The notes: a model not told the origin generated them from the sequence alone. A DNA stretch of 45,581 nucleotides from CAKSUT01 sp045542335 (GCA_045542335.1 JAZQKV010000044.1:1-45581); one strand, 5' to 3'; positions 24,367 to 33,950 are shown, counted from the stretch's first letter. Program-made: numbers and translations.

Positions 24367-24394
24367 TTGACTTTTTGTGCAAGAGATGTATAAT
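24367..24394 (+). promoter_or_regulatory. Promoter of the MFS transporter gene
   Basis: TTGACT (24367-24372), 16 bp, TATAAT (24389-24394). Confidence 0.65.
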
Positions 24395-24456
24395 AATGCT
24401 TGTGCGAAAAAACATTTGTGGGTTTAAGCAACACCCCAAACGAAAGGACTATTTTG

Positions 24457-25752
24457 ATGACAACAAAAACTCCAATTGCAAAAAAAGACCCCTACCGTGC
24501 AAGTAGGATTTCCTACATAATAGAAGCGGCACTTGAATATTTCATCTCTCTGCTTATAACCGACGCTTTTCTTGCAACCCTTCTCACAAGAACCGGTGTT
24601 CCTGATGCGGCAACGGGAATTATCACGCAGATTGCGTCCCTATCTTTTGCGGCACAGCTCATCTCGGTGTTCTACCGCAAGAGAAAAGGTGTAAAACGAT
24701 TTGTGACCGTTATGCACCTTCTCAATCAGCTCATGTACGTTTCGCTTTACTTTATCCCCGGGCTTGATTTTCCTCAATGGTTCAAGGTTGCGGCTTTTGT
24801 TGTGATGTTCTCCCTCGGTCATCTCATTGCAAGTGCCGCACAGCCATATAAGCTCACCTGGCTCATGTCCCATGTGCCTGATAAATCAAGGGGAGTTTTC
24901 ACGGCTAACAAGGAAATCATTTCGCTTCTCGGCGGCATGGTTTTCTCCTTTGTCATGGGAAGTCTTGTTGACCACTATGAAGCAATCGGCAAAGAAGACA
25001 CAGGCTTCATGCTTTGCGGAATCACCATTTTCGCACTTGCAATTCTCCACCTCATCACTCTTATAATCGTCAAGGAAAAGCCCGAACACGCAAGCGACAC
25101 CAAGAAAGTTGGCTTTGTTGAAGCAATCCGCAACACTTTTTCCAACAAGGCACTTTTCAAGATAACGCTTGTTGACATTCTTTGGCACATCTGCACAGGC
25201 ATTGCAATCTCATTCTATGGCGTTTACAAAACCAACGACCTCGGTTTTTCACTCAAGCTCGTGGCAACTCTCGTTGCGGTGCGCTCAATAACAAGGGCAC
25301 TTATGTCACGTTATTTCGGTCACCTTGCGGATAAATACAGTTGGGCGAAAATGCTTGCAATCAGCTTTGGCTTTGCAGGACTTTCCTTTTTGGTGAATAC
25401 CTTTGCCACACCTGCAAACGGCGTGTATATCTTTGTAATATATGAATGTCTATACGGCATATCCATGGCAGGCATAAACAGCGGACTTATGAACATCACC
25501 TTTGACTATGTACCTCACGAGGACAGGGCGGCGGCTCTCGGCGTTAAATACGCAGTTGGTGGTTTCACCTCTTTCTTTGCCGCACTTGTGGGCGCTGTCA
25601 TAGTTGACAACATTCAGGGTGCAGGCAACCGTCTTTTCGGCATGGAAATCTATGCGCAGCAGGTGCTTTCCCTCATTGCGGCAATAATCACGGGAATCCT
25701 TGTTCTGTATATCGTCAAGGTTATTTTTAATCTTAAAAAAGAAGAAAACTGA
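24457..25752 (+). CDS. Major facilitator superfamily transporter
   Basis: This 431-aa polytopic membrane protein has about 12 hydrophobic segments and an MFS central loop (IVKEKPEHASDTKKVGFVEAIRNTF). The conserved loop after the eighth segment reads RYFGHLADKYSWAKML, resembling the G-x-L-x-D-r MFS signature. The start at 24457 (MTTKTPIAKKDPYRASRIS) is preferred because AAAGGA lies 8 nt upstream; the frame extends further without a site. The neighbouring sugar genes suggest a sugar or glycoside substrate, but sequence does not show it. Confidence 0.85.
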   Translation: MTTKTPIAKKDPYRASRISYIIEAALEYFISLLITDAFLATLLTRTGVPDAATGIITQIASLSFAAQLISVFYRKRKGVKRFVTVMHLLNQLMYVSLYFIPGLDFPQWFKVAAFVVMFSLGHLIASAAQPYKLTWLMSHVPDKSRGVFTANKEIISLLGGMVFSFVMGSLVDHYEAIGKEDTGFMLCGITIFALAILHLITLIIVKEKPEHASDTKKVGFVEAIRNTFSNKALFKITLVDILWHICTGIAISFYGVYKTNDLGFSLKLVATLVAVRSITRALMSRYFGHLADKYSWAKMLAISFGFAGLSFLVNTFATPANGVYIFVIYECLYGISMAGINSGLMNITFDYVPHEDRAAALGVKYAVGGFTSFFAALVGAVIVDNIQGAGNRLFGMEIYAQQVLSLIAAIITGILVLYIVKVIFNLKKEEN

Positions 25753-25784
25753 CACGCTTTCTTCATCTCATCATGAATCATTAA

Positions 25785-25818
25785 GGCTGTCTGCGGTGCA
25801 GGCAGCCTGTCATTTTTT
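25785..25818 (+). terminator. Terminator of the MFS gene
   Basis: 10-bp stem GGCTGTCTGC/GCAGGCAGCC (25785-25794/25798-25807, one wobble pair) with a 3-nt loop, then TGTCA and T6. Confidence 0.85.
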
Positions 25819-25839
25819 CACTCAAATTTGTTTTTCCTC

Positions 25840-25868
25840 TTGACATCGCCGCTTTTATGTGTTATACT
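25840..25868 (+). promoter_or_regulatory. Promoter of tmcAL
   Basis: TTGACA (25840-25845), 17 bp, TATACT (25863-25868); start near 25875, with a leader of about 100 nt. Confidence 0.8.
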
Positions 25869-25973
25869 CTATTTGGATGATTATATTAGCATGGTGGATT
25901 GTGCAAAAATGGCGCAAAATGTGTGCGACATATGGAAAAATCCTCTTTGCGACAGATTACGGAGAACGCCGAT

Positions 25974-27137
25974 ATGCACCAGAAGGTTTGCGGAATAATT
26001 TGCGAATATAACCCATTTCACTTGGGACACAAATGGCAGATTGACGAGCTTAAAAGCCGTGGCTTTGCAGTTGTTTGTATCATGAGTGGGAGCTTTGTTC
26101 AACGTGGCGAGGCGGCAATTATGCCAAAGGAAGCAAGGGCAAACGCAGCAGTTGCGTGCGGTGCAGACCTTGTTTTAGAGCTTCCCTTCCCCTTTTCGTG
26201 TTTTGGTGCGGAAAAGTTTGCAAGAGCAGGGATTTTTATTCTTGAATCCCTTGGGTTTGTTGACAGTCTTGCCTTCGGAAGCGAGTGCGCAGACAGAGAT
26301 AGCCTTGAAAAAGCGGCAGAGCTTTTGCTTGATGAGCATTTCAAGCATCGCATAAATGATATACTCAAAAGTGACAAGTCACTCGGCTTTGCAAGAGCAA
26401 GAAGCGTTGCAATGACAGAGGCTCTCGGACATGATGTGTGCACGCCAAACGACATTCTTGCCGTGGAATACATCAAGGCGATAAAAGAGCTTGGTTCAGG
26501 GCTTGTTCCCCTGCCGATAAAGCGCAACGCCGTGGGACATTCCGACAGTCATGCCGACGGCTTTGCGAGTGCATCACACATAAGGAATCTGCTTTATAAC
26601 GGCGATTTTGACGAAGCGGAAAAATTTGTACCCAAGCAAAGCTCAAATGCATTTGAGCTTGCTTTTCGTCCCGACGACAAAATGCTTGGCTTTGCCCTTG
26701 CGACAGCGGTGCTTGGAAAAGGTGTGGATGGTCTTTCGGGTATTGCCGAGGTGGGCGGTTGTGAGCACAGTGTTTACAAGAGTGTTTACGAGGCTTGCAA
26801 AAATGGGAGCATTTCCTTTGAAAACATTGCAAAAAGCCTTTGTGCAAAGCATCTGACAGATGCAAAAATCCGCCGTATGATGCTATTTTCTCTCATGGGA
26901 GTGACAACCTCTGACATGGCAGAGCTTCCCGCATACACCCGTGTCATTGCATCAAATGGAACGGGGCATGAGCTTTTAAAGCGTGCGAAGAAAAGCGTTT
27001 CCGAGGGGTTCACCATTATTTCGGGAGGCTCGGCTCTTGCGGCGGCAGACAACACGGCAAAACGTCAGTTTGCAAAAAATGCTCTTGCTGAGAGTCTGAT
27101 TGCGCCGTCACTGGTGAAGCTGAAACATGAATCTTAA
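25974..27137 (+). CDS. tmcAL: tRNA(Met) cytidine acetate ligase
   Basis: TmcAL (formerly YlbM/DUF795) activates acetate with ATP and acetylates C34 of elongator tRNA-Met to form ac4C. The 387-aa protein starts MHQKVCGIICEYNPFHLGH, with the HxGH nucleotidyl-transferase motif at HLGH. IMSGSFVQRGEAAIMPKEARA and ADLVLELPFPFSCFGAE follow, and later SASHIRNLL, all family hallmarks. The frame could begin at 25899, but GGAG 9 nt before 25974 and alignment to the family N-terminus favour this start. Confidence 0.93.
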   Translation: MHQKVCGIICEYNPFHLGHKWQIDELKSRGFAVVCIMSGSFVQRGEAAIMPKEARANAAVACGADLVLELPFPFSCFGAEKFARAGIFILESLGFVDSLAFGSECADRDSLEKAAELLLDEHFKHRINDILKSDKSLGFARARSVAMTEALGHDVCTPNDILAVEYIKAIKELGSGLVPLPIKRNAVGHSDSHADGFASASHIRNLLYNGDFDEAEKFVPKQSSNAFELAFRPDDKMLGFALATAVLGKGVDGLSGIAEVGGCEHSVYKSVYEACKNGSISFENIAKSLCAKHLTDAKIRRMMLFSLMGVTTSDMAELPAYTRVIASNGTGHELLKRAKKSVSEGFTIISGGSALAAADNTAKRQFAKNALAESLIAPSLVKLKHES

Positions 27138-27161
27138 CTTTTGATAATGGAGGAAAAGTCA

Positions 27162-27386
27162 ATGGATAAGGACACCAAAAAGAGATTATGTGAAATCTGC
27201 GAGGACCTTGAAGCCTTGCTTGAAGAAATACAGTCGGTGAGAGATGATGAGCAGGATTTGCTCGATGATATTGACGAGAAAGACGAAAAATTCGCCGAAG
27301 CTGAGGCAGGAATTGACACTCTTGACGATGCGGCGTGTTGTATTGACGACGCAATCTGTCTTATCGAAGAAATATGTGAGAGATGA
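27162..27386 (+). CDS. Small acidic Cys-containing protein of unknown function
   Basis: A 74-aa protein, strongly acidic and predicted all-helical, with four Cys in pairs (LCEIC near the start, ACC and AICLIEEIC near the end). The ATG at 27162 has GGAGG 8 nt upstream. It lies 24 nt after tmcAL and 24 nt before a sugar-isomerase-like gene on the same strand. Two helical halves with Cys near both ends suggest a helical hairpin closed by disulfides or a metal. I do not recognise the family. Confidence 0.65.
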   Translation: MDKDTKKRLCEICEDLEALLEEIQSVRDDEQDLLDDIDEKDEKFAEAEAGIDTLDDAACCIDDAICLIEEICER

Positions 27387-27410
27387 CATTCAAAATCGGA
27401 GGATAAAGAT

Positions 27411-28247
27411 ATGAAACTTGGTATTATCGGAAACTGGAACAACGAAGATTTTTTCAAATATGCGGCAAGCCTTGGCATAACTCACCTTGAATTCTGCATG
27501 AACGTTGGCACGGACAGCGCAAAAATTCTTTCAGAGGTTGACGAGCTTAAAGCACGTCTTGAAAGACACGGACTTGCGTGCGGAGCTGTGGGCAGATGGG
27601 GTGAGAAGCGAATTGATGATGACGGAAACGTTATCCCCGAGGCACTTCAGCATGACAAAAACATTATTGACGTTGCCGCAGCAATTGGAGCGCCGGTTTT
27701 TAACACAGGTTGTAATTTCGCACCGGGCAAGAATTTTTCCGAAAACTGCGATATTGTGACAGATTATTTCAAGACGCTTATTGAGTATGCAAAGCCCAAA
27801 GGTGTAAAGATTGCAGTTTACAACTGCAGCTGGACAAATGACGTTTACGATGCTCGCACATGGGATATTATTCTTCCCCGACTTCCCGAGCTCGGAATTA
27901 AATATGACACTTCCCACTGCATAAAGCGCCGCGGTGACTATCTCAAGGAAATGAGCAAATACGGCAACCGTTTCTATCACTTCCATCTCAAGGGCACCGT
28001 GTTTATCGACGGCGAGCACTATGATGACCCTCCCGTTGGACTTGACAGCACAAACTGGGGCGCAGTTATGAATGTTCTTTATTATGTTAACTACAACGGC
28101 GTTCTTTCCCTCGAACCTCACTCTCCAAAGAACTGGACAGGGAACAAGGGTCTTTGGGGCATTGAATTCTCTGTTAAATACATAACGCCCTACATTATGC
28201 CCGAAGATTATAAGCCTGATTTTCCCGGCAACTTCAAGCCATGGTGA
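27411..28247 (+). CDS. Sugar phosphate isomerase/epimerase-like TIM-barrel protein
   Basis: This 278-aa xylose-isomerase-like TIM barrel begins MKLGIIGNWNNEDFFKYAASLGITHLEF. Metal-site positions include KYDTSHC (Asp, His), YHFHLKG (His) and LSLEPHS (Glu). The strand that usually provides the first Glu (IAxEN) reads KIAVYNCSW, so that ligand seems replaced or shifted. CGGAGG lies before the ATG. It is the last gene of a likely tmcAL/small-protein/isomerase transcript. Substrate unknown. Confidence 0.85.
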   Translation: MKLGIIGNWNNEDFFKYAASLGITHLEFCMNVGTDSAKILSEVDELKARLERHGLACGAVGRWGEKRIDDDGNVIPEALQHDKNIIDVAAAIGAPVFNTGCNFAPGKNFSENCDIVTDYFKTLIEYAKPKGVKIAVYNCSWTNDVYDARTWDIILPRLPELGIKYDTSHCIKRRGDYLKEMSKYGNRFYHFHLKGTVFIDGEHYDDPPVGLDSTNWGAVMNVLYYVNYNGVLSLEPHSPKNWTGNKGLWGIEFSVKYITPYIMPEDYKPDFPGNFKPW

Positions 28248-28294
28248 AAAATCCATAAGGCAGTTTTACCGTTAGTCAAAAAGCAATTAAATAT

Positions 28295-28319
28295 GCCGTG
28301 ACCTGAAGAATGTCACGGC
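28295..28319 (+). promoter_or_regulatory. Hairpin next to the LCP gene ribosome site
   Basis: Perfect 8-bp stem GCCGTGAC/GTCACGGC (28295-28302/28312-28319) ends 2 nt before AAAGGA of the next gene. There is no T run. It could modulate translation or protect mRNA. Confidence 0.45.
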
Positions 28320-28334
28320 TGAAAGGACAAAGTC

Positions 28335-29258
28335 GTGGCAAATTTAAGGAACTTTTTCATAACCTTCTGTCTGTGCCTTGTGATATTTTCGCTTATATCG
28401 GCAAGTGTAATGCAGTATTTTGCAAAGAGCAATGAATCCCTCCCCGTTGTAAACACCACGCCAAATCCCATGACAAACACGGATATTGTGGAGTTCGGCG
28501 ACGGCAAAGAAGTTTCCGAGGATATACTCGGCGAAAACTTTACAATTCTTGCAATTCTTGAAAATCCCGAAACAAAAAAGCTGACAGGTGCAACGCTCAT
28601 TCACGCTGACAAGGACATGAAAAACTATTGGTTTTTATCTGTCCCTGTGAATATGCTTGTTCCTGTTGACAATGTTGACACCCCTATTTCCGATATTCCC
28701 CTTTATCACGACCGTGAATTTGCGTGTGAAAAGATATATGCAGTAACAGGTATTCGTCCTGACTATCGCTTTGTGTTTACGGATGCGGGACTTTCGGAGC
28801 TTATTGATGCTCTTGGTGGAATTGAATACGAAGTCCCCAAGGATATGCTTGAATACAGCAGTGAGGATTCGTCCATCGCCACAATCAACATAAAAAAAGG
28901 CAAGCAAAAGCTCAACGGCAGAAAAGCGGTACAAATGCTGAAATACAAATCCTATGACAACGGAACGCAGGGTATGTCTGCGGCTCACAGGGGAATTGCG
29001 AAGGCGATTTTCTCCATTATTTCATCTGCGGAAAAGTCGTCGTTTGTTCGTGAAAACATAAACCTTCTCCTGTCATATGCGAAAACTGACTTCACCGCAG
29101 AAATATTTGAAGAAAACTACGGCATGATTTCGGCTTACAGCTCATTTATCAAAACCGAATCTCAATATCCGGGTTACGACTCCGAAAACGAAGAAGATAA
29201 CGGTGCTTTTATTCCGTATATAGACGAAGCAACATCAAAATTCAGGCAGTACAGATAA
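28335..29258 (+). CDS. LytR-CpsA-Psr (LCP) family protein
   Basis: This 307-aa protein has an N-terminal membrane anchor (FFITFCLCLVIFSLISASVM) and an extracellular LCP domain. Features include ALGGIEYEVPKDM (about 163-175), the long LNGRKAVQMLKYKSYDNG segment typical of the domain, and a final Arg-containing helix. LCP enzymes attach anionic polymers such as teichoic acids to peptidoglycan. The GTG start has AAAGGA 7 nt upstream. The usual Arg-rich DxR signature is weakly kept here, so it may be a divergent member. Confidence 0.75.
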   Translation: MANLRNFFITFCLCLVIFSLISASVMQYFAKSNESLPVVNTTPNPMTNTDIVEFGDGKEVSEDILGENFTILAILENPETKKLTGATLIHADKDMKNYWFLSVPVNMLVPVDNVDTPISDIPLYHDREFACEKIYAVTGIRPDYRFVFTDAGLSELIDALGGIEYEVPKDMLEYSSEDSSIATINIKKGKQKLNGRKAVQMLKYKSYDNGTQGMSAAHRGIAKAIFSIISSAEKSSFVRENINLLLSYAKTDFTAEIFEENYGMISAYSSFIKTESQYPGYDSENEEDNGAFIPYIDEATSKFRQYR

Positions 29259-29310
29259 ATGTAACTTCGACGTGGCTTCACTCGTAAAACAAGATTTTTG
29301 TAACTTTCGC

Positions 29311-29343
29311 AAAGGGGATGCTTTTAAAAAAGCGTCCCCTTTT
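29311..29343 (+). terminator. Terminator of the LCP gene
   Basis: Long stem AAAGGGGATGCTTT/AAAGCGTCCCCTTT (29311-29324/29329-29342) with one mismatch and a short T tail. Confidence 0.8.
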
Positions 29344-29453
29344 GAAGCTTTTCCTGAAAGATTTATCACACCTCATATTTAAGCTTTGCAGTTTTCGGCT
29401 TTCTTATATCGGAGGCGCATTATTTATTGCGGAGATTTTTGTTTGCAGAGATA

Positions 29454-29504
29454 TTGACAGAATCGGAAAATGAATGTATAATATAGGCATAACATCAAAA
29501 TGTT
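29454..29504 (+). promoter_or_regulatory. Ribulokinase promoter with downstream inverted repeat
   Basis: Perfect TTGACA (29454-29459), 17 bp, TATAAT (29477-29482). A short inverted repeat AACAT-CAAA-ATGTT (29491-29504) covers the start of transcription and may be an operator. Confidence 0.8.
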
Positions 29505-29529
29505 GTAATGGTAACAGCGAGGTAAAACA

Positions 29530-31158
29530 ATGAAGAAATATACGATTGGCATTGATTTCGGAACACTTTCCGCAAGGGCGGTGCTTATTGATTGCGACAA
29601 CGGCAATGAAATTGCAACTTCGGAATATAAGTTTCCGCACGGTGTAATGGCGGAGACAGATTTCAAAGAGGGCGATAAAAGTGTGCGCAACAGCGCATAC
29701 CAGCATCCGTCAGATCACATTGATGCCCTTTCTGCGACAGTCAGAGAAGCGGTCAAAGAGTCGGGAATAAGTCCTGAACAGGTTGTTGGAATCGGACTTG
29801 ATTTCACCTCCTGCACAATGCTTCCCGTTGACAAGAATTTTGCGCCCCTTTGTCTTGACAAGAGATTTGAGGGAAATCCTCACGCTTACACCAAGCTTTG
29901 GAAGCACCACAGCGCAGGCGAACAGGCGCAGCGAATCACCGAGCTTGCGCAAAAGAACGGCGAGCCGTGGCTTGCAGCATTGGGCGGAAAGGTTTCTTCG
30001 GAATGGATGCTTCCGAAAATTCTTGAAACGCTTGAAAAAGTCCCTGAAATATACAATGCCGCCGAATATTTTGTTGAATCCGGCGACCATCTTATCTGGC
30101 TTATAACAGGCAAAAACATAAGAAGCAGCTGCATGGCAGGCTTCAAGGGAATGTGGACGAAAGAAAGTGGCTACCCTTCGGAGAGCTTTTTTGAACAGGT
30201 TGCGCCACAGCTCAAAGACCTTGCCACAACAAAGCTTGCGGGTGAAATTGCTCCTGCCGGAACATATGCAGGTCAATTGAACGCCTATGGTGCAGAGCTT
30301 CTTGGCTTATGCGAGGGCACAGCCGTTTCCGTTGCCTTGATAGATGCTCATGCGGCAATACCGGGTGGTGGAGTTTGCGGTGACGGAGAGATGATGTTAA
30401 TTCTCGGCACGTCAGCCTGCTACATTGGAATCTGCCGAAAAAACGCAGATGTTCCGGGAATTTGCGGACGTGTTCCGGACGGAATCTATCCGGGATATGT
30501 TGCATATGAGGCAGGGCAATGTTGTGTGGGGGATATGTTTGACTGGTTTATAAAAAAGCTTGTTCCGGGTGAATATGAAAATGCGGCGAACAACAACGGG
30601 GAGGGAATTTTCAAGCATCTTGACAGACTTGCGGCGAAAATCGCTCCGGGACAGAATCGTATTATTGCTCTTGACTGGTGGAACGGAAGCCGCACGCCTT
30701 ATGATGATCCCGAGCTTACGGGTTGTCTTTTTGGCATGACACTTTCGACCACTCCCGAAGAAATATACCGTGCGCTTCTTGAATCGGTTGCTTTTGGTGC
30801 AAGGCGGATAGTTGAGCTTTTTGAAAGCAATGGAGTTGCGATAAAGCAGTTATATGCAAGCGGAGGAATTGCCGTGAAGAACACCTTTTTCATGCAAATT
30901 CTTGCAGATGTTCTCGGGCGCAAAATTAAGGTTTCGGAATGCAAACTTGCAGGGGCAAGCGGAAGTGCATTTCTTGCGGCATATTCGGCAGGTTTATTTG
31001 AAACGCCGGAGGCTTCGGTCAAGGCACTTGCGAAGCCCTGTGTCAAGGTTTACGCTCCCAGGGAGGGAAATCCCGGTGCTTATGATGCGGCTTATGAAAG
31101 GTATGTACGCCTTTCGGAGCTTTTTGCTGTGGAGCATGAGGGGATTACTAAGTGGTAA
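29530..31158 (+). CDS. araB: Ribulokinase
   Basis: This FGGY-family kinase phosphorylates L-ribulose to L-ribulose-5-phosphate in L-arabinose use. It is 542 aa, close to the family length. It shows GIDFGTLSARAVLIDCDNG (8-26), the AraB-type segment QHPSDHI, GIGLDFTSCTMLPVD (87-101), EWMLPKILE, GDHLIWLITG, and the C-terminal nucleotide block YASGGIAVKNTFFMQILADVLG. It is monocistronic behind a consensus promoter; no araA or araD is in the window. Confidence 0.93.
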   Translation: MKKYTIGIDFGTLSARAVLIDCDNGNEIATSEYKFPHGVMAETDFKEGDKSVRNSAYQHPSDHIDALSATVREAVKESGISPEQVVGIGLDFTSCTMLPVDKNFAPLCLDKRFEGNPHAYTKLWKHHSAGEQAQRITELAQKNGEPWLAALGGKVSSEWMLPKILETLEKVPEIYNAAEYFVESGDHLIWLITGKNIRSSCMAGFKGMWTKESGYPSESFFEQVAPQLKDLATTKLAGEIAPAGTYAGQLNAYGAELLGLCEGTAVSVALIDAHAAIPGGGVCGDGEMMLILGTSACYIGICRKNADVPGICGRVPDGIYPGYVAYEAGQCCVGDMFDWFIKKLVPGEYENAANNNGEGIFKHLDRLAAKIAPGQNRIIALDWWNGSRTPYDDPELTGCLFGMTLSTTPEEIYRALLESVAFGARRIVELFESNGVAIKQLYASGGIAVKNTFFMQILADVLGRKIKVSECKLAGASGSAFLAAYSAGLFETPEASVKALAKPCVKVYAPREGNPGAYDAAYERYVRLSELFAVEHEGITKW

Positions 31159-31257
31159 ATCCGACAAAAAACAAAGCACTCCGGAATTTGACGTGACCCC
31201 AAAAAATAAGCAACAATAATAAAAAACAACGCAAAAGTTTGGTGAAAGGTCTTAAAA

Positions 31258-32064
31258 ATGGTAAACACAAATCTGCGTAATGCCCTCTACACCCTCCTCT
31301 CCCTCGAATACAACTGCACCCCCGAAGCTTTCACAAAAAAAGAAAACATTCTCACAGCCTCCGCACTCAATGAGGGCAGAAGAATGTATTCACCGGAAAA
31401 ATATTTCTTTCACATGGTGACAACAGGAACAAATGCCGTCGTCACCGCAGACGAGTGCCTTCACCCTTTCCTGAAAGAATACATAAAGGACAAAAAAGGT
31501 CACTGGCTGTTTGAAATCCCAAATCTCCTGCCGGTTGAAGCACAGCTCAACAAATCCGGCTACACCCTCACGCAGACCCACCATATGTTTCTGCCCGATA
31601 CCCGGGAAAATGCCGCAAGTCTGCCACACAGCTTCCCCTTTGACATAGTATGGTTTCACGGCAAGGACGAAATCTCAAAATTCTACGGCGACAGCCGTTT
31701 CCCCAATGCCATTTGTACCGAGTATCTGCCTCACCGTCCTGATACGACCGTCGTGTGTGCCGTGGATAAAAACGAGTCGGGCGAGGACAAAATCGTCGGC
31801 ATGGCAGGCTGCTCCGAGGATGCAAAAGGGTGGTTTCAGATTGGTATTGACGTAAAGCCGAGCCATCGTTCAATGGGCGTGGGTACACACCTTGTAAAAA
31901 CATTGAAGAACTATATTCTGAAACAAGGCGGAATCCCCTTCTACGGAACAAGTGTGTCGAATTACCATTCATGGAACATTGCCATAAATTGCGGATTCAG
32001 ACCTGCATGGGTCGAAATCGGCGCACAAAAAACCGAGGAAAATACACAAATGAGTAAGGAATAA
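31258..32064 (+). CDS. GNAT-family N-acetyltransferase
   Basis: A 268-aa protein whose C-terminal half is a GNAT fold. VGMAGCSEDAKGWFQIGIDVKPSHRSMGVGTHLVKTL covers beta-4 and the acetyl-CoA pyrophosphate loop (R-x-x-G-x-G/A type, HRSMGVG). The N-terminal half is an extra divergent domain. The substrate is unknown. It sits 8 nt upstream of a two-half ABC exporter, so it may belong to the same operon, for example acetylating the exported compound or giving self-resistance. This is inference from order only. Confidence 0.78.
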   Translation: MVNTNLRNALYTLLSLEYNCTPEAFTKKENILTASALNEGRRMYSPEKYFFHMVTTGTNAVVTADECLHPFLKEYIKDKKGHWLFEIPNLLPVEAQLNKSGYTLTQTHHMFLPDTRENAASLPHSFPFDIVWFHGKDEISKFYGDSRFPNAICTEYLPHRPDTTVVCAVDKNESGEDKIVGMAGCSEDAKGWFQIGIDVKPSHRSMGVGTHLVKTLKNYILKQGGIPFYGTSVSNYHSWNIAINCGFRPAWVEIGAQKTEENTQMSKE

Positions 32065-32072
32065 GGAGATTT

Positions 32073-33950
32073 ATGACTAAAAAAGATAAGAAAGAAAAGA
32101 CTCTTAAGCTTCCAATAAAGCGCATAGTATCAAACAACCTGTTTGTGCTTAAAATGATTTTCAAGTCCGCACCTGCCATCACCGTCACCAGCCTTGTCAT
32201 AACGCTGATGACCTCTCTCATGGACTTTTTCTCAACTGCCTATATTTTGCGATATGCGCTCAACGGAATAAACGATGGTAAAAGCTTCGGACAAATTGCG
32301 ACTTTTATTGCGGTGCTTGTGGTAGTGCAATTTGTGGTTTACGGTCTGTGGCAGTGGTATTACAGATGCTATTTTGAGGTCAGAATGGTCGAGGTGGTAA
32401 AAAACGTTCATAACATGGTCTACACCCATGCGATTTCCGTCGAGCTTGAATGCTATGAAAACCCGAAATTCCATGACGACTTTGTAAAAGCCATTGATGA
32501 ATGTTGCGAAAGGCTGTATAAGGTCAATGAGTCGGTTATGCAGATAGTTTGGTTTGTCACATATCTCTCGACAAATTTTCTGCTTGTCGTTTCAATAGAC
32601 CCGATGTTTTTACTGTTCGTTGCAATCCCCCTTGCGGTAGTTCCCATACAATCAAAGCTAAATAAGATAAAATACGAAAAAGACATGAAGCTCAAAGAGG
32701 AAAACCGTCGCAAGGACTATTCCCGACGCACCTTTTACCTTTCGGATTACGCAAAGGAAATGCGCCTTTTCGGCGGTCAGACAGGCTTTCCGTCACTTAT
32801 GCTAACACGCTTTCGTGAGTCCGGACAAAGGGTTATCGACATTATAAAAAAGTACGGACTCACAATTGCCACCTTGCGGTATATAATCATAGAGTGTAAC
32901 GAAATGCTTACTACCCTTGGTGCAACAATGTATGCCGCATGGCAAACGCTTTATACGGGTAATATCGGTTACGGTGACTGCATAGTTATCGTCAACTCCA
33001 TCGACGGAATCGCCTATACGCTGACAAATTTCACGGGAATGCTTCTCAGCTTTCACGAAAATGCTCTTTACATAGAAAACCTGCGGAAATTCCTCGACTA
33101 TACCCCGAAAATCACCGACGGCTCAAAGCCTCTGCCCCAAAGCGGAGATATAGTTCTTGAAAATGTCACCTTCAGATACAACGACGCAAAGGACGGTCAG
33201 GATGACGGTCAAAAAGTCGTAGCCAAAAATGTAATCGACGGCGTGACAATGCGTTTCGGAGCAAACGAAAAAATCGCCATCGTCGGGCACAACGGAGCAG
33301 GTAAGACCACCCTTATAAAGCTTCTACTTCGCCTGTACGATATTGAGGACGGAAACGGAGTGATACGCTACGGCAACGAAAACATCAAGGATTTGCCCGT
33401 CAGGGAATACCGCAATATGTTTTCAGCCGTCATGCAGGATTTTCACATTTTCGCCCTGACCGCCGCAGAAAACGTGATTCTCGGAATGAGAAGTGACGGT
33501 GACAGTAAACGTATTTGCGACGCCCTTGAAAAAAGCGGTCTCGGTGAAAAAATAAAAGGCTTTGAAAAAGGTATCGAAACCCTCATGACAAAGGAATTTG
33601 ACGAAAAAGGCGAGGTTCTTTCCGGCGGTGAACAACAAAAGCTTGCGATTTCCCATGTGTATTCAAAAAGCAACCGCTTTGTAATTCTCGACGAGCCGTC
33701 AAGTGCCCTTGACCCCATTGCCGAATACGAGATGTACGAGCGCATGACGTCGGCGTGCAAAAACTGCGGAATGATTTTTATATCCCACAGACTTTCCTCC
33801 GCCGTCATGGCAGACAGGATTTATCTCATGGAACACGGAAAAGTCCTTGAAACAGGCACTCACGCAGAGCTTATGGCGAAAAACGGCAGATATGCCGAAA
33901 TGTTCACCAAGCAAGCGCAAAACTATGCGGAAACGGAGGTGACAGCATGA
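32073..33950 (+). CDS. ABC exporter half, permease-ATPase fusion (complete ATPase motifs)
   Basis: A 625-aa type IV ABC exporter half: a membrane domain of about six helices (1-330) and a C-terminal ATPase. Walker A is GHNGAGKTT (about 405-413), the signature is LSGGEQQKL, Walker B is FVILDEPSSALD (D540, E541) and the switch is ISHRLS. GGAG precedes the ATG. Its stop overlaps the next gene (ATGA, 33947-33950), so both halves are made together and likely pair as a heterodimer. The cargo is unknown: lipid, peptide or drug. Confidence 0.9.
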   Translation: MTKKDKKEKTLKLPIKRIVSNNLFVLKMIFKSAPAITVTSLVITLMTSLMDFFSTAYILRYALNGINDGKSFGQIATFIAVLVVVQFVVYGLWQWYYRCYFEVRMVEVVKNVHNMVYTHAISVELECYENPKFHDDFVKAIDECCERLYKVNESVMQIVWFVTYLSTNFLLVVSIDPMFLLFVAIPLAVVPIQSKLNKIKYEKDMKLKEENRRKDYSRRTFYLSDYAKEMRLFGGQTGFPSLMLTRFRESGQRVIDIIKKYGLTIATLRYIIIECNEMLTTLGATMYAAWQTLYTGNIGYGDCIVIVNSIDGIAYTLTNFTGMLLSFHENALYIENLRKFLDYTPKITDGSKPLPQSGDIVLENVTFRYNDAKDGQDDGQKVVAKNVIDGVTMRFGANEKIAIVGHNGAGKTTLIKLLLRLYDIEDGNGVIRYGNENIKDLPVREYRNMFSAVMQDFHIFALTAAENVILGMRSDGDSKRICDALEKSGLGEKIKGFEKGIETLMTKEFDEKGEVLSGGEQQKLAISHVYSKSNRFVILDEPSSALDPIAEYEMYERMTSACKNCGMIFISHRLSSAVMADRIYLMEHGKVLETGTHAELMAKNGRYAEMFTKQAQNYAETEVTA

